Origin: Clostridia bacterium | GTDB taxonomy: Bacteria; Bacillota; Clostridia; Oscillospirales; CAG-272 | DNA: 51,669 bases | Assembly (NCBI GenBank): GCA_900768535.1 | Contig: CAAGDE010000066.1 | Location: 1 to 51,669, forward strand | Direction of reading: 5' to 3' | In this document: positions 6,119 to 13,211 of the stretch, in pieces | How the letters are laid out: each line of letters opens with the position of its first letter | Position numbering within the stretch: position 1 is the first letter of the stretch | Notes under the pieces: generated by a model | What the model was told of the DNA's origin: nothing | Database searches by the model: none | Seen by the model: the letters and a program-made list of their open reading frames with translations, nothing else | Position numbers and translations under genes: made by a program

Positions 6119-7258
6119 CTACCCGATCGCCGACGCGCAGTGGGCGAGGAGGGTCAGGGCGAGCAGGAAAACGGAGGAGCAGATGCTGACCGCCGCCGCG
6201 AGGTAGCCGCACAGGGAGGCGACCTCGTCCAGGAGCCGGCGCTCGGAGGAGCACCCGACCAGGTCCGCAACGGACGCGCCGATCTGCCAGACCAGCCGGT
6301 ACAGGAGCAGCTCCGCCAGGACCGGAAACAGCGTCAGGAGCAGGAGCAGAACGCCGCAGATGCCGACCGTCCCGCGCAGATATCCCACACCGGCACTCAC
6401 CGTCCGGAGCAGCTCGGACACACTGCCGCCGACCACGGGAATCAGGTTTCCCGCCGCAAATTTCGCTCCGCGCATGGCAAGCGTGTCGGCGCGGGCACCG
6501 AGCGTGGTCTGCGCACCGAGCATGGCAAGCAGGAGCGTCATCAGAAAGGCGAGCAGGGTGGTGTACTGCTTTTTCACGGTGGCGGCAAGCGTCCCCAGCC
6601 GCAGGTCGGCATTCATGGCTTCCATTGCGGCAAACGCAAGACAGATGCCGGAAAAGGGAACCACGGTCTTCCCGACCACCTCCTCGGTCAGGGAAAGATA
6701 GACCGTCATGCCGGCGGCACCGGAGGCGGCGGTGGTCACGTTTCCGCCCATGGCATAGAGCGACGCAAGCAGGGGGACGGCGGCGGAGGTCATGCGTCCG
6801 AGCGTTTCGAAATAGTCCACCGCAACGCGCACCGTGGAATAGCCGCAGGTCAGCAGGGAGGCAAGAATTGCCAGCGTGGAGCAGAAGGAGAACACGCGCC
6901 CCACCGATTCCCCCTTCACGGAGCCCCGCAATGCCGCCGCAACCGCGGAAAGCAGAAGCAGTCCCACGATCCGGGCAAGCAGACGCAGGCAGTCGCCCAG
7001 ATGCAGTCCCACCGTCCGCAGCACCGCTCCGGCAAGATAGGAAAAGCCGCTCATTTTACCGGTCCCCTCGGCAACGCTCCGGCTGTCGGAGGAAAACAGC
7101 TCCGGGGGGAGCAGGGCGCGGATATCCTCCGGAACCGATGTAAGAAAATCGCCGTATTCGTCCGGCACGCGCTCTCCGACCGTTTCCCGGCTGTCCTCCT
7201 CTGCCGAAGCCGGAAGCAGGAGCAGACAGAGGAGCGTCAGGAGGCAAGCGACAGCAAT
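6119..7258 (-). CDS. spoIIIAE: Stage III sporulation protein AE (start codon uncertain)
   Basis: The protein is clearly SpoIIIAE: a signal-like leader (AVACLLTLLCLLLLPASA), a short extracytoplasmic segment, and then about six to eight membrane helices with GGNVTTAASGAAG and GARADTLAMRGAKFAAGNLIP. It is a polytopic channel component of the SpoIIIA complex. No ATG, GTG or TTG occurs in frame near the expected N-terminus. The given start is the ATT codon at 7258 (about 379 residues, close to the family's ~400). Alternatives are CTG at 7240, which overlaps the spoIIIAD stop as CTGA, or an ATG more than 100 bp further upstream inside spoIIIAD. The basic stretch RNSLHRAR just before the hydrophobic core suggests the real start may be upstream of 7258. 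Confidence 0.85.
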   Translation of the reverse strand: MAVACLLTLLCLLLLPASAEEDSRETVGERVPDEYGDFLTSVPEDIRALLPPELFSSDSRSVAEGTGKMSGFSYLAGAVLRTVGLHLGDCLRLLARIVGLLLLSAVAAALRGSVKGESVGRVFSFCSTLAILASLLTCGYSTVRVAVDYFETLGRMTSAAVPLLASLYAMGGNVTTAASGAAGMTVYLSLTEEVVGKTVVPFSGICLAFAAMEAMNADLRLGTLAATVKKQYTTLLAFLMTLLLAMLGAQTTLGARADTLAMRGAKFAAGNLIPVVGGSVSELLRTVSAGVGYLRGTVGICGVLLLLLTLFPVLAELLLYRLVWQIGASVADLVGCSSERRLLDEVASLCGYLAAAVSICSSVFLLALTLLAHCASAIG

Positions 7259-7629
7259 TCGCGCGCGGTGGAGAGAATTTCGCCGATCAGCGGGAGCGCC
7301 AGAAGCAGGATTTCGACCTTTCCGGCAAGCTCCACGCCGGCTGCCGCACCGCTTTCCCCGCATTCCCGACATAGCTCCGAGGCGCACTGCGTCAGCACCG
7401 TAAGCCCCAGTGCCTTGAGCAGAAATTCCGCATAGCCGGATACCCCGGCGTTCTCGGTCAGGGTTCTGATGTAGGCAACCAGCGGCGCCGCCATGGCAAT
7501 GACCGCCGCCGCAAGCACTGCGGCAATCGCCAGGCGAAGGAGCGGGATGAACTCGCCCTTCCATTGCCGCAGAAGAACCGCCAGAGTAACGGCGGTGACG
7601 GCAAACAGGCAGATCTGAAGCGTACTCAT
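7237..7629 (-). CDS. spoIIIAD: Stage III sporulation protein AD
   Basis: The 130-residue protein has about four membrane helices and matches SpoIIIAD (about 133 residues in Bacillus): MSTLQICLFAVTAVTLAVLLRQWKGEF-type N-terminus and the central LLKALGLTVLTQCASELCRECGE. It begins 6 bp after spoIIIAC and its 3' end overlaps the coding region of spoIIIAE. SpoIIIAC and SpoIIIAD are related small integral membrane proteins of the mother-cell export machine. Confidence 0.94.
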   Translation of the reverse strand: MSTLQICLFAVTAVTLAVLLRQWKGEFIPLLRLAIAAVLAAAVIAMAAPLVAYIRTLTENAGVSGYAEFLLKALGLTVLTQCASELCRECGESGAAAGVELAGKVEILLLALPLIGEILSTARELLSLAS

Positions 7630-7635
7630 GCGCCG

Positions 7636-7830
7636 TCATACTCCGAATACCGAACGGACCAGGTCGAACAGGTCGCGGATCTGGCTGACCAGGAGCATCA
7701 GCACCACGATCATGCCCGCAACGGTCACAAACATTGCCTGTTCGTCCCTGCCGGTCTTGCTGAGAATCTGTGACGCGATTGCCGCGAGAATGCCGACTCC
7801 GGCAACCTTGATGATCAGTGAAATATCCAT
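7636..7830 (-). CDS. spoIIIAC: Stage III sporulation protein AC
   Basis: The ATG at 7830 gives a 64-residue protein beginning MDISLIIKVAGVGILAA, with two membrane helices and KTGRDEQAMFVTVAG between them, the expected SpoIIIAC sequence and size. A longer open frame upstream is antisense/out-of-phase spoIIIAB and is not used. AAGGAATTC precedes the start. The gap to spoIIIAB is 17 bp and to spoIIIAD 6 bp, so the gene is fully within the operon. Confidence 0.95.
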   Translation of the reverse strand: MDISLIIKVAGVGILAAIASQILSKTGRDEQAMFVTVAGMIVVLMLLVSQIRDLFDLVRSVFGV

Positions 7831-7847
7831 GCTTTGGGAATTCCTTT

Positions 7848-8324
7848 CTACCACAGCAGAATCGCTGCCCCGACCGCACCCGTCAGGGAGAGCGCCACCC
7901 GCACCCGGATCCGCGCGGGCAGCTCGGCGGCGGTCTGCTTCCGGATCTCGCGCAGGGCATCGATATAGTAATCGCACGCGCGGACCTGCTCCTCCCGGTA
8001 GCCGTCCCCGATTCCGCCGGCGAAGGAGCCGACGATGCGGCGGCTGTCCGGCGAGAGGTACCGCTCCGAGGTGCGGCAGAGCGCGGAAAAGGAGCGGCAC
8101 GCACCACTCCCGCCGCAGTGCCGGATCAGCTCCGGGTCCAGAGAGGCGAGGATCTCGTCCTGCGGCATGAGAAAACAGTCGATGCGGGAGCGGACGTAGA
8201 CGATCAGGTCAATCCAGCCGTCCAGTACCTCCAGCCGTTTCCGCTCCGCGCGGGCGCACAGGAACGCCGCGCCGCCGCCCGCCGCGAGGATGAGAAGGCA
8301 TCCGATGAGTTTAAGTGCCGCCAA
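7848..8324 (-). CDS. spoIIIAB: Stage III sporulation protein AB (TTG start)
   Basis: The frame has no ATG near the expected start. TTG at 8324 is preceded by GGGAGGAGG with normal spacing and gives a 158-residue protein beginning (M)AALKLIGCLLILAAGG, with an N-terminal membrane helix, a long helical soluble domain and a C-terminal hydrophobic segment, as in SpoIIIAB (about 171 residues in Bacillus). The start lies 14 bp inside the end of spoIIIAA, so the genes are coupled. SpoIIIAB resembles GspF/type II secretion inner-membrane proteins. Confidence 0.92.
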   Translation of the reverse strand: MAALKLIGCLLILAAGGGAAFLCARAERKRLEVLDGWIDLIVYVRSRIDCFLMPQDEILASLDPELIRHCGGSGACRSFSALCRTSERYLSPDSRRIVGSFAGGIGDGYREEQVRACDYYIDALREIRKQTAAELPARIRVRVALSLTGAVGAAILLW

Positions 8325-9213
8325 GAGAAGCCTCCTCCCGCAGGGTGACGTGATAGGAAAAGCCGCCGCGCTCCGCCCGTGTGATCCCGATGTATGCCCC
8401 GAATACGCCGGCACGGTGCAGAAGCCGGATGTCGCGGCGGCGCAGCAGTCCCGCACAGGAATCCGCGTGTGCGGTGGCAACCAGCGGAACGCCCCGGTTT
8501 GCGGCGCAAAGCACGGCATCCGTATCGCGCGTCCCGCCGATCTCGTCACAGACCGCGATCTGCGCCGCCATGCAGCGGACCGCAATCTCCAGCCCGATGT
8601 CCCGCGGGTAACCGGAGAGAATATCCAGGTTCAGTTCCGCCCCGGTGAGCGCAGCTGCCAGCTCGCCGCGGGTATCCACCGCAACGGTGCGCCACCGCTT
8701 TGCCGCCTCCCGCGTGACGGCGCGGAGCAGGGTCGTCTTTCCGACCCCCGGCGGAGCATAGATCAGCACGCCGTACAGCAGGTTTCCGCGCACCAGCAGG
8801 TCGAGCACGGGGGCGGGATCGACCCGGACGGAGTGGGGGATGCGGAACATCAGCCCCGTGATGTCCCCGACGCCGATGACGCGCCCGTTCTCCACCGCCG
8901 CACTGCCGCAGACGCCGACCCGCACGCCGTCCGGCATGATGAGATACCCCTGGCTGATGGTGTCCCGGTAAGCGTAAAGCGACCCGCCCGAGGCGCGCAG
9001 GAGCAGTTCCTTCATCTCCGCACGGTCAAGGATGACCCCGGTGGAAAGATTCTGCCCGGCACAGGTGACGGTCGCCGTGCGTCCGGCGTGCAGTCGCAGC
9101 TCCTCCGGGGCACTGCGGATCCGCCGCAGGGCAGCGGTCAGCGCCGGCGGGAGAATGGCTTCCAGAGCGGGCGGCAGTGCGGACTGCCGGGTGTCCGACT
9201 GAATGATCTGCAC
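8311..9213 (-). CDS. spoIIIAA: Stage III sporulation protein AA, P-loop ATPase (GTG start)
   Basis: The 300-residue protein carries Walker A APPGVGKTT (153-161) and Walker B IAVCDE (219-224) in a secretion-ATPase-like domain; the N-terminal region (ELRLHAGR, YAYRDTISQGYL) is typical of SpoIIIAA. It is thought to power the mother-cell-to-forespore channel. GTG 9213 follows AAAGGAGG. It is the first gene of the complete AA-AH operon. A SigE-like -10 (CATATAGT on the minus strand, 9245-9252) lies about 30 bp upstream, which fits the known SigE control of spoIIIA. Confidence 0.95.
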   Translation of the reverse strand: MQIIQSDTRQSALPPALEAILPPALTAALRRIRSAPEELRLHAGRTATVTCAGQNLSTGVILDRAEMKELLLRASGGSLYAYRDTISQGYLIMPDGVRVGVCGSAAVENGRVIGVGDITGLMFRIPHSVRVDPAPVLDLLVRGNLLYGVLIYAPPGVGKTTLLRAVTREAAKRWRTVAVDTRGELAAALTGAELNLDILSGYPRDIGLEIAVRCMAAQIAVCDEIGGTRDTDAVLCAANRGVPLVATAHADSCAGLLRRRDIRLLHRAGVFGAYIGITRAERGGFSYHVTLREEASLGGT

Positions 9214-9244
9214 GGTCCTTGCCTCCTTTTCCGTCTGTTACTGC

Positions 9245-9270
9245 ACTATATGACGCGCAAAAAAAGATTA
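9245..9270 (-). promoter_or_regulatory. Candidate SigE-type promoter of the spoIIIA operon
   Basis: On the minus strand CATATAGT (9252-9245) resembles the SigE -10 CATACAMT. TAATCTT (9270-9264) resembles the SigE -35 KMATATT with an 11-bp spacer, slightly short. The position, about 30 bp before the GTG start, is right for the operon promoter. Confidence 0.45.
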
Positions 9271-9332
9271 GAACAAAACCGTGTCCTTTGCATATTCTGC
9301 TAACAAAAGAAAGAGCAAAGGAGTGCGGAGCA

Positions 9333-10427
9333 ATGGCAAAAGGTGAAGGGGTACGGCAGAGCGGCGAGGACGCGTATTTCGTGGCATCCAACAGTGCAGG
9401 CGGCTTCCGGAGCTGGTACCGCGAGACGTTTGACGACCGGCGGATCGGTCGGGTGTATGCAATCAAGGGCGGACCCGGCACGGGAAAGAGCCGGTTCATG
9501 CGGGATGTGGCGGACGCCGGGCGGGGGCATGGCTGGCGGGCGGAAATGATCTACTGCTCCTCCGATCCCGATTCCCTGGACGGCATCATTCTGTCGCGGG
9601 ACGGGTCGGAGAGCGTGGCAATCCTGGACGCGACGGCGCCGCATCTGTATGAGCCGACGCATCCGGGTTATCGGGAGGAGATCGTCAATCTCGGTGAGTT
9701 CTGGGATGCGGGGAAGCTCCGGGGAGAGCGGGAGGAGATCGGCCGGCTGAACGGGGAGAAGGCGGCGGCATACCGGCGGGCGTACCGGTATCTTGCGGGC
9801 TACGGGGAAATGACCGGGAGTATGGAGGAGCTGACCCTGCCCTTTGTGAGAGAAGCCGCGATCGCGCGCTTTGCGGTACGGCTGACGAAGGATCTTCCGG
9901 CGGGAAAGGCGTTCCGCCCCCGGATCGCCCTGATGCACGGCATCGGTATGCGCGGGCGGGTGATGTTCGATACCTTTTTCGCGCAGGCGGAGAAGATCGT
10001 TCTGATTTCGGACTGCCACGGGAGCGGATATCTTCTTATGCGCGAGATTTACCGGCAGGCGTTTGAAAAGCGGCTTGCGGTGCGCGTTTCGCGGGATCCG
10101 ATCCTGCCGGAGCGCACGGATGCACTGCTCTTTGAGGAGAGCGGAACGGCGTTTGCCGTCCTTCCTGCGGGCGGGTGCCGGTATCCGCACCGAACCGTTT
10201 CCATGCGGCGGTTTGTGGATACGCACGGACTGCGCCGGGTACGGGAGTCGCTCGGGTATGCCGAACGGGTCCGGCGGATTATGCTGTCGGGCGCCGTGGA
10301 GGAGCTGGAGCGCGCGGCGGAGCTGCACTTCCGGATCGAAGCGGTCTACGAACGCGCCATGGACTTTGCACGGAAGGAAGCGTATACCAAACAGTTCTGC
10401 GCCCGGCTGTTCGGCGCGGAAAAATAA
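9333..10427 (+). CDS. P-loop ATPase of the PRK06851-like family
   Basis: ATG 9333 lies behind AAAGGAG and GCGGAG; an earlier TTG/ATG frame opening at 9219 would overlap the spoIIIA promoter. The 364-residue product begins with an AYFVASNSAGGFRSW motif, then Walker A GGPGTGKS (46-53), YCSSDPDSLDGIIL, and AILDATAPHLYEPTHPG, which together match a clostridial/bacillar ATPase family I know as PRK06851. The family seems to hold two P-loop-like halves; the second region here (ISDCHGSGYLLM) lacks a clear GKT. Function is unknown. The gene is divergent from spoIIIAA with a ~120-bp shared intergenic region. Confidence 0.78.
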   Translation: MAKGEGVRQSGEDAYFVASNSAGGFRSWYRETFDDRRIGRVYAIKGGPGTGKSRFMRDVADAGRGHGWRAEMIYCSSDPDSLDGIILSRDGSESVAILDATAPHLYEPTHPGYREEIVNLGEFWDAGKLRGEREEIGRLNGEKAAAYRRAYRYLAGYGEMTGSMEELTLPFVREAAIARFAVRLTKDLPAGKAFRPRIALMHGIGMRGRVMFDTFFAQAEKIVLISDCHGSGYLLMREIYRQAFEKRLAVRVSRDPILPERTDALLFEESGTAFAVLPAGGCRYPHRTVSMRRFVDTHGLRRVRESLGYAERVRRIMLSGAVEELERAAELHFRIEAVYERAMDFARKEAYTKQFCARLFGAEK

Positions 10428-10433
10428 AAAAAG

Positions 10434-10656
10434 CCGCCCGTTTTGCCCTTATCCGGCGCCTTTCGGTGCCTCTTTCCTCCTCGAAAGGGGAGACTGTCTG
10501 CAAGAGCGGGCTGGCTTTGACGGAGGCTGTTGCTGTAAAGTTTATGAGAGAGCAGATATATCCCCCCCTCATCAGTCGCTGACGCGACAGTTTCCCCCAA
10601 AGGGAAAGCCTTTTACGCTGTCTCCTTGATAAGAAAAATAACAACTTTTTTGAAAA
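10434..10656 (+). repeat. Palindromic repeat family B, copy 1
   Basis: The stretch between the ATPase stop codon and about 10656 contains CTGCAAGAGCGG, GAGCAGATATATCCCC, CTCATCAGTCGCTGACGCGA (ending at 10589) and GGGAAAGCCTTTTACG, followed by TCTCCTTGAT-AGAAAA. The same ordered motifs recur at 21309-21480. CTCATCAGTCGCTGACGCGACAG-type sequences are dispersed repeats in many gut Firmicutes. No coding frame in it is credible. Confidence 0.8.
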
Positions 10657-10863
10657 CGCCAATTGCAATAGCAAGTTGCAATTGGCGTACGGAATATTTC
10701 CGGTATCATCGTAAACAATACTTCAGGAAGGGTTATCTTTGATTGACTGTCTACAGGTGAGAGCTATCATCAAAGAGGTGTATCTCCTAAAGTTGCAAGG
10801 AGATACCCTTATTGTACGTGCAAGTGTTGGTCAAGTTATCCGCGTAGGCTCAACCCGGTGCGG
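10656..10863. other. Non-coding AT-rich stretch with two inverted repeats
   Basis: Two stem-loops are visible. One is a 13-bp perfect inverted repeat (10656-10668 with 10676-10688, ACGCCAATTGCAA arms). The other is a 9-bp one (GTATCTCCT 10780-10788 with AGGAGATAC 10798-10806). Neither has a good T tract on either strand. A short frame starting at 10739 has no family resemblance or convincing ribosome-binding site and runs into the antisense of the next gene. I see no supported gene here. Confidence 0.5.
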
Positions 10864-11346
10864 TTATTCCGAGAGACACGCCTCGACGCGGTCGAACAGG
10901 CGATCTCGGTCCGCCGGGGAAAGGATGGCGTAGACGACATAGTCGCCATAGACCCGCACCTGTGCATCGCGCAGCTTGGGCGTCTCGGCGGGAATATAGG
11001 AATCGTAGAACGCGCGGTTCTCCTCGTAGGAGCGGGCAAGGTATTCCCGGATGAGCCGTTCCGCGCCCTCGATGTCAATGTCCGTGTGGAGAATGCCGTA
11101 TTCGTCAATGCAGTCCCCGCCGGTTGCAATCCGCACACACAGCGTATAGCCGGACTGCGGCAGGGTGACATAGTCCGAAAGATAGTCCGCATCGGCGGTA
11201 CGGAATTCCACCGCCAGCCCGTCTGCGGCGGCATCGGCAACCTCGGCGGCGGAGAGAGACGTGAGATAATTCCGCGGGGTCATCCTGCCGCAGCCGCCAA
11301 AGAGCACGCCGCAGAGCAGGACGGTCAGAAGAAGGGATTGTTTCAT
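10864..11346 (-). CDS. Small lipoprotein, DUF4358-like
   Basis: ATG 11346 follows GGAGGTTCT; the frame continues upstream to 11388 without another site. The 160-residue protein begins MKQSLLLTVLLCGVLFGGC, a signal peptide with lipobox FGGC, so it should be anchored outside the membrane. The C-terminal VRVYGDYVVYAILSP followed by DRLFDRVEACL resembles the DUF4358 family of clostridial lipoproteins; that assignment is by eye. It is the last gene of the minus-strand group 12509-10864 and lies behind a strong intrinsic terminator at 11364-11398. Confidence 0.72.
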   Translation of the reverse strand: MKQSLLLTVLLCGVLFGGCGRMTPRNYLTSLSAAEVADAAADGLAVEFRTADADYLSDYVTLPQSGYTLCVRIATGGDCIDEYGILHTDIDIEGAERLIREYLARSYEENRAFYDSYIPAETPKLRDAQVRVYGDYVVYAILSPADRDRLFDRVEACLSE

Positions 11347-11363
11347 AGAACCTCCGTTTCGGG

Positions 11364-11398
11364 AAAGAAAAAGGTACACCGTTTGCAAACAGTGTACC
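11364..11398 (-). terminator. Intrinsic terminator after the SGNH hydrolase gene
   Basis: The inverted repeat 11373-11398 (GGTACAC...GTGTACC, nearly perfect through GTTTGCAAAC) is followed on the minus strand by TTTTTCTTT (11372-11364). It sits 5 bp after the upstream gene's stop codon and leaves only ~20 bp before the lipoprotein ATG. The downstream gene therefore depends on readthrough or a promoter overlapping the hairpin. Confidence 0.82.
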
Positions 11399-11403
11399 CG
11401 TTT

Positions 11404-12093
11404 TTATGCGTTTGATACATTCATGCTCTGCCGGAGCGCATCCAGAATCAGGACGTAGGCGGCGCCGGTCAGATGAATCCCGTCCGTTGTGAGATCCCCG
11501 CGCAGAAAACCGTCGGCATCCGTCAGGCAGGATGCGGTATCCGCAAAGGTCAGCGTCGGGTCGTTGCGGCAGAATTCCCGCAGACGGTCGCTTAGCACGG
11601 TCAGCTTCCGGTTGATCTCTCCCGGCGGGACGGAAAATTTCCAGTCCGCCTGGTGACCGGCATCGGCGACCGGACAGACCGACTGAATGACGAACCGGGT
11701 ATCCGGCGAAGCCTCGCGGATCGCGTCAATCAGCCGGCGGTAGTTGCCGAGATACGTGTCCGGATGCGCGGAGGAACCCATGATTCCGTTCAGTCCGAAC
11801 GACAGGACAAGCACCTGCGGGCGGTATTTCGCGGCAAGCTCCCGGACGGTGCAGGGGGAGCCGTCAGCGGGGTCCTTCAGCGTCCGGGAAAGGATGCCGG
11901 AATCCAGCCGCACCGTGCCGGCGGCGTTCGTCCACACACGCGCCGGATCGATCCCGCCGCGCAGGGCAAGGTGTGCGGTGGTCGATTCCCCGAAAAAGGT
12001 CATGTCGGCGACCGGATCCGCGCACTCTGCGGACACAGGAAGAAATACACAAAAGCAGATCAGACAAAGGAGCAGACAGAGGATTTGTTTCAT
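11404..12093 (-). CDS. Secreted SGNH/GDSL-type hydrolase
   Basis: ATG 12093 has GGGGGTGA upstream. The 229-residue protein starts with a signal peptide (MKQILCLLLCLICFCVFLPVSA). SGNH blocks follow: FFGEST near 33-38 (a GES variant of the GDS nucleophile block), VLVLSFGLNGIMG near 96-108 with the block III asparagine, and DGIHLTGAAY near the C-terminus carrying the catalytic Asp and His. Such enzymes are esterases or acyl-hydrolases, often acting on cell-wall or polysaccharide O-acetyl groups. It follows a four-helix membrane protein gene by 20 bp and is probably co-transcribed with it from the promoter at 12547-12575. Confidence 0.85.
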   Translation of the reverse strand: MKQILCLLLCLICFCVFLPVSAECADPVADMTFFGESTTAHLALRGGIDPARVWTNAAGTVRLDSGILSRTLKDPADGSPCTVRELAAKYRPQVLVLSFGLNGIMGSSAHPDTYLGNYRRLIDAIREASPDTRFVIQSVCPVADAGHQADWKFSVPPGEINRKLTVLSDRLREFCRNDPTLTFADTASCLTDADGFLRGDLTTDGIHLTGAAYVLILDALRQSMNVSNA

Positions 12094-12113
12094 CACGTCA
12101 CCCCCGGGGCGCG

Positions 12114-12509
12114 TCAGTCCTCCTCCCGGATGTTCCGGTAGCGGTGGCGGGTCAGGCGGATCAGCGCAAAAACAATGGCATAGCCGACCGTGAAGAACGC
12201 AACGGCAAGCAGGTTCCGCACCCCGCCGTGACCGCCCTGCGGCAGCCAGAGAAAGAGGAAAAACGCTAAAGTTGTCAGAAGATAATGGAGGAGCAGACGC
12301 GGGAACGCGCCCCATGCGGTGTATCGGTAGACGATTCCCGCTCCCGCCCAGAACAGACTGCAGGGCAGAAGCAGGAAATAGCGGTAGAGTTCAATAAAAA
12401 AAGTTCCGTCCGCGCCGCTCCTGACGGCATAGATGACCATCAGAACGACGGAGAGCAGGGTAAACCACACGCAGGTACGCGTCAGAAGACGCTTTGTCAG
12501 CTGTTTCAT
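12114..12509 (-). CDS. Four-helix small membrane protein, DUF3021-like
   Basis: The ATG at 12509 follows GAGGAGAG with normal spacing. The 131-residue product has a basic N-terminus (MKQLTKRLLTR) and four predicted membrane helices (about residues 12-29, 42-63, 69-90 and 97-118), ending in a charged cytoplasmic tail. The size and helix pattern resemble DUF3021 proteins, which are often found near LytTR regulators; no such regulator is present here. The function is unknown. It is the first gene downstream of a good SigA promoter. Confidence 0.68.
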   Translation of the reverse strand: MKQLTKRLLTRTCVWFTLLSVVLMVIYAVRSGADGTFFIELYRYFLLLPCSLFWAGAGIVYRYTAWGAFPRLLLHYLLTTLAFFLFLWLPQGGHGGVRNLLAVAFFTVGYAIVFALIRLTRHRYRNIREED

Positions 12510-12546
12510 AACGGTCTCTCCTCAAAAAAAGTATTTCCGTCTTAAT

Positions 12547-12575
12547 ATGATACTATACATTCGCCGACATTGCAA
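12547..12575 (-). promoter_or_regulatory. SigA promoter of the minus-strand membrane protein/SGNH operon
   Basis: On the minus strand TTGCAA (12575-12570) and TATCAT (12552-12547) are 17 bp apart, about 38 bp before the start codon. It diverges from the nusB promoter. Confidence 0.7.
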
Positions 12576-12656
12576 GTGGTTTGGCAAAAAGTTTACAAAA
12601 ACAGAAGCCGAAAACGAAAAACTTGCATAAAAATTGCCGGATATTCATTTTTCCTG

Positions 12657-12684
12657 TTGACTTTTCATTTTTTTGATGTATAAT
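12657..12684 (+). promoter_or_regulatory. SigA promoter of the nusB operon
   Basis: TTGACT (12657-12662) and TATAAT (12679-12684) are separated by 16 bp in an AT-rich stretch. The first gene starts about 70 bp downstream, and all genes to ybaK lie close enough to be read from here. Confidence 0.82.
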
Positions 12685-12752
12685 ATAAGGTACTATAGAA
12701 TGGGAAATTGCGGCTGGCGGAACACCTGCCCGCAGAGAAAGGATCAACCCGA

Positions 12753-13211
12753 ATGGCAACAATGAAACGGCACGAGGCTCGTGAGGAGGTCTTCCGGCTT
12801 CTGTTTGAAACCGAATTTCACGGGGAGCTGTCCCCGCAGCAGATTTATGATCTCGCGCGCGAGGACCGGGACTTTGCGGACGATCCGTACATCCGCCGCA
12901 CCTATTTCGGCGTGCGCGAAAAGCTCCCGGAGATCGATGCCATGATCGCGCGCCACGCGAAAGGCTGGCGGACCGATCGGATCGCGCCCGTGTCGCGGAA
13001 CATTATGCGTCTGTGCGTGTATGAAATGCAGTGGGGGAGGGACGTTCCGGTGGCGGTTGCGCTGAATGAGGCAATCGAGCTGGACAAGACCTTTGACGAG
13101 CCGCGCGCGCGGGCGTTTGTCAACGGGGTTCTCAACGGCGTCAAGGAGGAGCTGAAGGCAGCGCCGGACGCAACCGGGACGGCAGAGGAGCCGAAGGACG
13201 GAGAGGCATGA
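12753..13211 (+). CDS. nusB: Transcription antitermination factor NusB
   Basis: The 152-residue protein starts MATMKRHEAREEVFRLLFE behind GAGAAAGGA and contains the NusB core: ISRNIMRL-type helix (APVSRNIMRLCVYEMQW) and PVAVALNEAIELDKTF, then ARAFVNGVLNGV. NusB with NusE binds boxA in rRNA leaders and supports antitermination. It opens a housekeeping operon as in Bacillus, and its stop overlaps the next start as ATGA. The C-terminal tail (DATGTAEEPKDGEA) is a non-conserved extension. Confidence 0.95.
   Translation: MATMKRHEAREEVFRLLFETEFHGELSPQQIYDLAREDRDFADDPYIRRTYFGVREKLPEIDAMIARHAKGWRTDRIAPVSRNIMRLCVYEMQWGRDVPVAVALNEAIELDKTFDEPRARAFVNGVLNGVKEELKAAPDATGTAEEPKDGEA

Noticed and set aside
5636..7435. 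Very long plus-strand frame opposite spoIIIAE-AF
   Set aside because: Arg/Gly/Pro-rich translation without domains, antisense to well-identified spoIIIA genes; it is a by-product of high GC content.
10739..10933. A 64-codon frame in the stretch after repeat family B
   Set aside because: No ribosome-binding site or family resemblance, and its second half is antisense to the lipoprotein gene.
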